Positions 5,628 through 6,977 of a DNA stretch of 6,977 nt are shown here, piece by piece. The DNA is taken from assembly GCA_001829395.1 (NCBI GenBank), contig MIBD01000055.1:2994-9970 (forward strand). Direction: 5' to 3'. The position numbers and the translations under genes are program-made. The notes under the pieces were generated by a model. That model saw only the letters and a list, made by a program, of their open reading frames with translations, was not told the DNA's origin and did no database searches. Positions within the stretch are counted from its first letter, which is position 1, and every line of letters starts with the position of its first letter. Source of the stretch: Spirochaetes bacterium GWF1_49_6. GTDB lineage: Bacteria > Spirochaetota > Brevinematia > Brevinematales > GWF1-51-8.

Positions 5628-6098
5628 CTATCCCTCTCCGATAATCTCGAACCCGATCTTTTGATACAGGCTGATCGCGGGCGCATTGTCGTTCAGCACG
5701 CGGAGTTCCACGCATGCGTAACCCTTCGCGAGCGCGGAGTTCACGCAGTACTTCGTCAGCATCGCCCCGTACCCCCGGCGATGGAATTTCCGCGCGACGC
5801 TCAGGCAATGTATCTCGTTACGGCGTACCATCGCGCTCCCGATCAATTCGTTACCCTCGAACAGGAAGTAGAACGTATCTTTATTTGCCTCGAAGAACTC
5901 GCGGATTTCCCGCATTTCCGAGGCGGTAGAATCGACGATACGATGCGGGCGGATATCGTGCCGGACGCGGAGGTCATAGAAAATATCCGATTCGAGCTCC
6001 AGTTCCGGGGTGAAGTACTCCTCGCGGTAGTTGCGGATATCCATCGCGGGCAGGTCGAGTTTACCGCCCTTATACTGCATGATAGTGTCGTGGTTCAT
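5628..6098 (-). CDS. GNAT-family N-acetyltransferase
   Basis: This 156-residue cytoplasmic protein carries the GNAT acetyl-CoA-binding core. An LIGSAMVRR strand leads into IHCLSVARKFHRRGYGAML (97-114), which holds the pyrophosphate-binding turn RRGYG (107-111; canonical Q/RxxGxG with H106 in the first position). The terminal motif NDNAPAISLYQKIGFE (136-151) is typical of acetyltransferases acting on small molecules or protein N-termini. The first 55 residues are not typical of the core and may shape substrate specificity. The acceptor cannot be deduced. AGGAGG lies four bases before the ATG at 6098-6096, and the start is only 13 bp from the stop of the upstream DUF4037 gene, so the two are co-transcribed and may be translationally coupled. 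A decayed segment related to residues 44-67 lies at 4093-4175. Confidence 0.9.
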   Translation of the reverse strand: MNHDTIMQYKGGKLDLPAMDIRNYREEYFTPELELESDIFYDLRVRHDIRPHRIVDSTASEMREIREFFEANKDTFYFLFEGNELIGSAMVRRNEIHCLSVARKFHRRGYGAMLTKYCVNSALAKGYACVELRVLNDNAPAISLYQKIGFEIIGEG

Positions 6099-6111
6099 GG
6101 TACCTCCTGAA

Positions 6112-6977
6112 TTAGTCGAGCAATAATTTTAACAATTCCGGGTCGGTAATCGATTCCATGAGTGTTGCGGCAATAGTTTCCGCGAAAATCACTCGATAGG
6201 GTCGGCCGAAAAAATCGCGAATATGGTTATCGAGGGCGGGCAATTCACCCCGCATGTTATGTAGCTCGACGGTTCTTTCATAGAGACGGCAAAGCCCAGA
6301 CTCTATTCGTGCGGGTTCGTTTTCTGTCAATACCGTATCCGCCAATTCGCCAACATTGGAGTAACAGTCAAGACGATTAAATGCGCTCCCGAACCATTTA
6401 CCATAGGGGATATAACGTTTTTCGATATAAAAACATATCTTCATGATTGTTTCGGTAAGACGCGCGGCAAGGATTTTCAGCCCGGTAAAATCGTCATTTT
6501 CGATACATCGGCCGATAAACGGTTCCTCATCCTGGATTTGTTTCCAATATTGCGCTAGACGGAAAATCCATACTTCCCACGGATAAAATTGAAATTTCTC
6601 CCGCAGCGGGATAAGTGTTCCGAGGCCGTCGTAAAATACGCGTCCCGAAGTTATTTCCAGTAATTGCTGGTCGTTCAGATTGATCCAATCTGTTAATTCC
6701 ATCTCATCAATATTTATATCGCCGAGATACTTTTTTATATATGTTTCGAGACACACAATCTCAATCAGATGATTAATGGGCGGGCTAGATTTTAATTCCA
6801 TGGTTTGGGTATGGTCGTAACGCGGTAGGGAGAAATTTGTCGGGAAACCCATGAACTCTGGGGGGAGGTTTTGACGTAGAAAAACGTTAATCTTGTCGGT
6901 ATAGTTGATGACATCTTTTTCCGGGAGAAATATCTGCATCCGCGGGCCCCAGTTATGATCCATCGATGTGGGATTAT
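6112..6977 (-). CDS. DUF4037 family protein (nucleotidyltransferase-like), N-terminus outside window
   Basis: The reading frame is open through the right edge; the residues NPTS precede the ATG at 6963, so this Met is internal. Numbering from it, the family signature DHNWGPRMQIFL is at 2-13, followed by EFMGFPTNF (36-44), GRVFYDGLG (107-115), LREKFQFYPWEVWIFRLAQYW (120-140), EEPFIGR (146-152) and PYGKWFGSAF (186-195). I recognise these as the conserved blocks of DUF4037. That family is generally viewed as nucleotidyltransferase-like, with the DHxWG block in the position of the catalytic acidic residues and a GS motif further upstream, missing here. Biochemical function is unknown; some relatives sit near antibiotic- or tRNA-modifying-type enzymes, but that should not be read as function. 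It is the upstream gene of an operon with the GNAT protein; its promoter is outside the window. Confidence 0.85.
   Translation of the reverse strand, partial: NPTSMDHNWGPRMQIFLPEKDVINYTDKINVFLRQNLPPEFMGFPTNFSLPRYDHTQTMELKSSPPINHLIEIVCLETYIKKYLGDINIDEMELTDWINLNDQQLLEITSGRVFYDGLGTLIPLREKFQFYPWEVWIFRLAQYWKQIQDEEPFIGRCIENDDFTGLKILAARLTETIMKICFYIEKRYIPYGKWFGSAFNRLDCYSNVGELADTVLTENEPARIESGLCRLYERTVELHNMRGELPALDNHIRDFFGRPYRVIFAETIAATLMESITDPELLKLLLD

Noticed and set aside
5580..6110. 176-residue open frame on the plus strand
   Set aside because: It is antisense to the GNAT gene, runs through the terminator hairpin at its start, and has no RBS; its openness comes from the codon bias of the real gene.
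1..6977. tRNA, rRNA, CRISPR arrays, insertion sequences or riboswitches
   Set aside because: No cloverleaf, regularly spaced short repeat, transposase motif or long terminal inverted repeat was seen on either strand by eye; a covariance-model scan could still find a structured RNA.

Overview
The window looks like ordinary chromosome from a diderm (Gram-negative-type) bacterium. The evidence is three lipoprotein signal peptides, one Sec-exported protein that ends like an outer-membrane beta-barrel, a PilZ protein and a hybrid two-component kinase. The number of small lipoproteins and the loose lipoboxes (FSAC, VLSC, LNSC) would suit Spirochaetota or a similar phylum, but nothing here fixes the taxonomy. 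No tRNA, rRNA, CRISPR array, transposase or integrase is visible.

Layout. (i) 1-906 (+): the C-terminal half of a hybrid histidine kinase (ATPase domain plus receiver), cut by the left edge. (ii) 983-1270 (-): a compact PilZ domain protein, convergent with the kinase. (iii) 1362-2053: a sigma70-type promoter, a 177-residue lipoprotein whose second half matches carbohydrate-binding module family 21 (CBM21), and a strong intrinsic terminator. (iv) 2170-4086: a second promoter, a 601-residue lipoprotein with a bacterial Ig-like domain followed by about five degenerate repeats of 90-100 residues, each with an Asp/Asn-rich loop, and a terminator. (v) 4087-4359: a messy intergenic stretch with a decayed fragment resembling the acetyltransferase gene further right, a short possible ORF, and a promoter. 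(vi) 4372-5610: a conspicuously AT-rich two-gene operon (small lipoprotein plus putative outer-membrane barrel) with its own terminator. (vii) 5628-6977 (-): a two-gene operon of a DUF4037 protein (5' end outside the window) and a GNAT acetyltransferase.

How it fits together. The central 4 kb is a run of three separately promoted envelope units, all on the plus strand. Each lipoprotein gene has a close-to-consensus -35/-10 pair with 17-bp spacing and the same ATGGAGG-type leader before its start. One product probably binds starch- or glycogen-like glucan, one is a repeat-built surface protein that may bind calcium, and one pair may sit together in the outer membrane. The flanking signalling genes (kinase, PilZ) point to c-di-GMP and phosphorelay regulation in the cell, but no direct link to the lipoproteins is visible.

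The points most worth following up are the bacterial CBM21 lipoprotein, the repeat lipoprotein, the AT-rich lipoprotein/barrel pair, and the decayed acetyltransferase fragment at 4093-4175.
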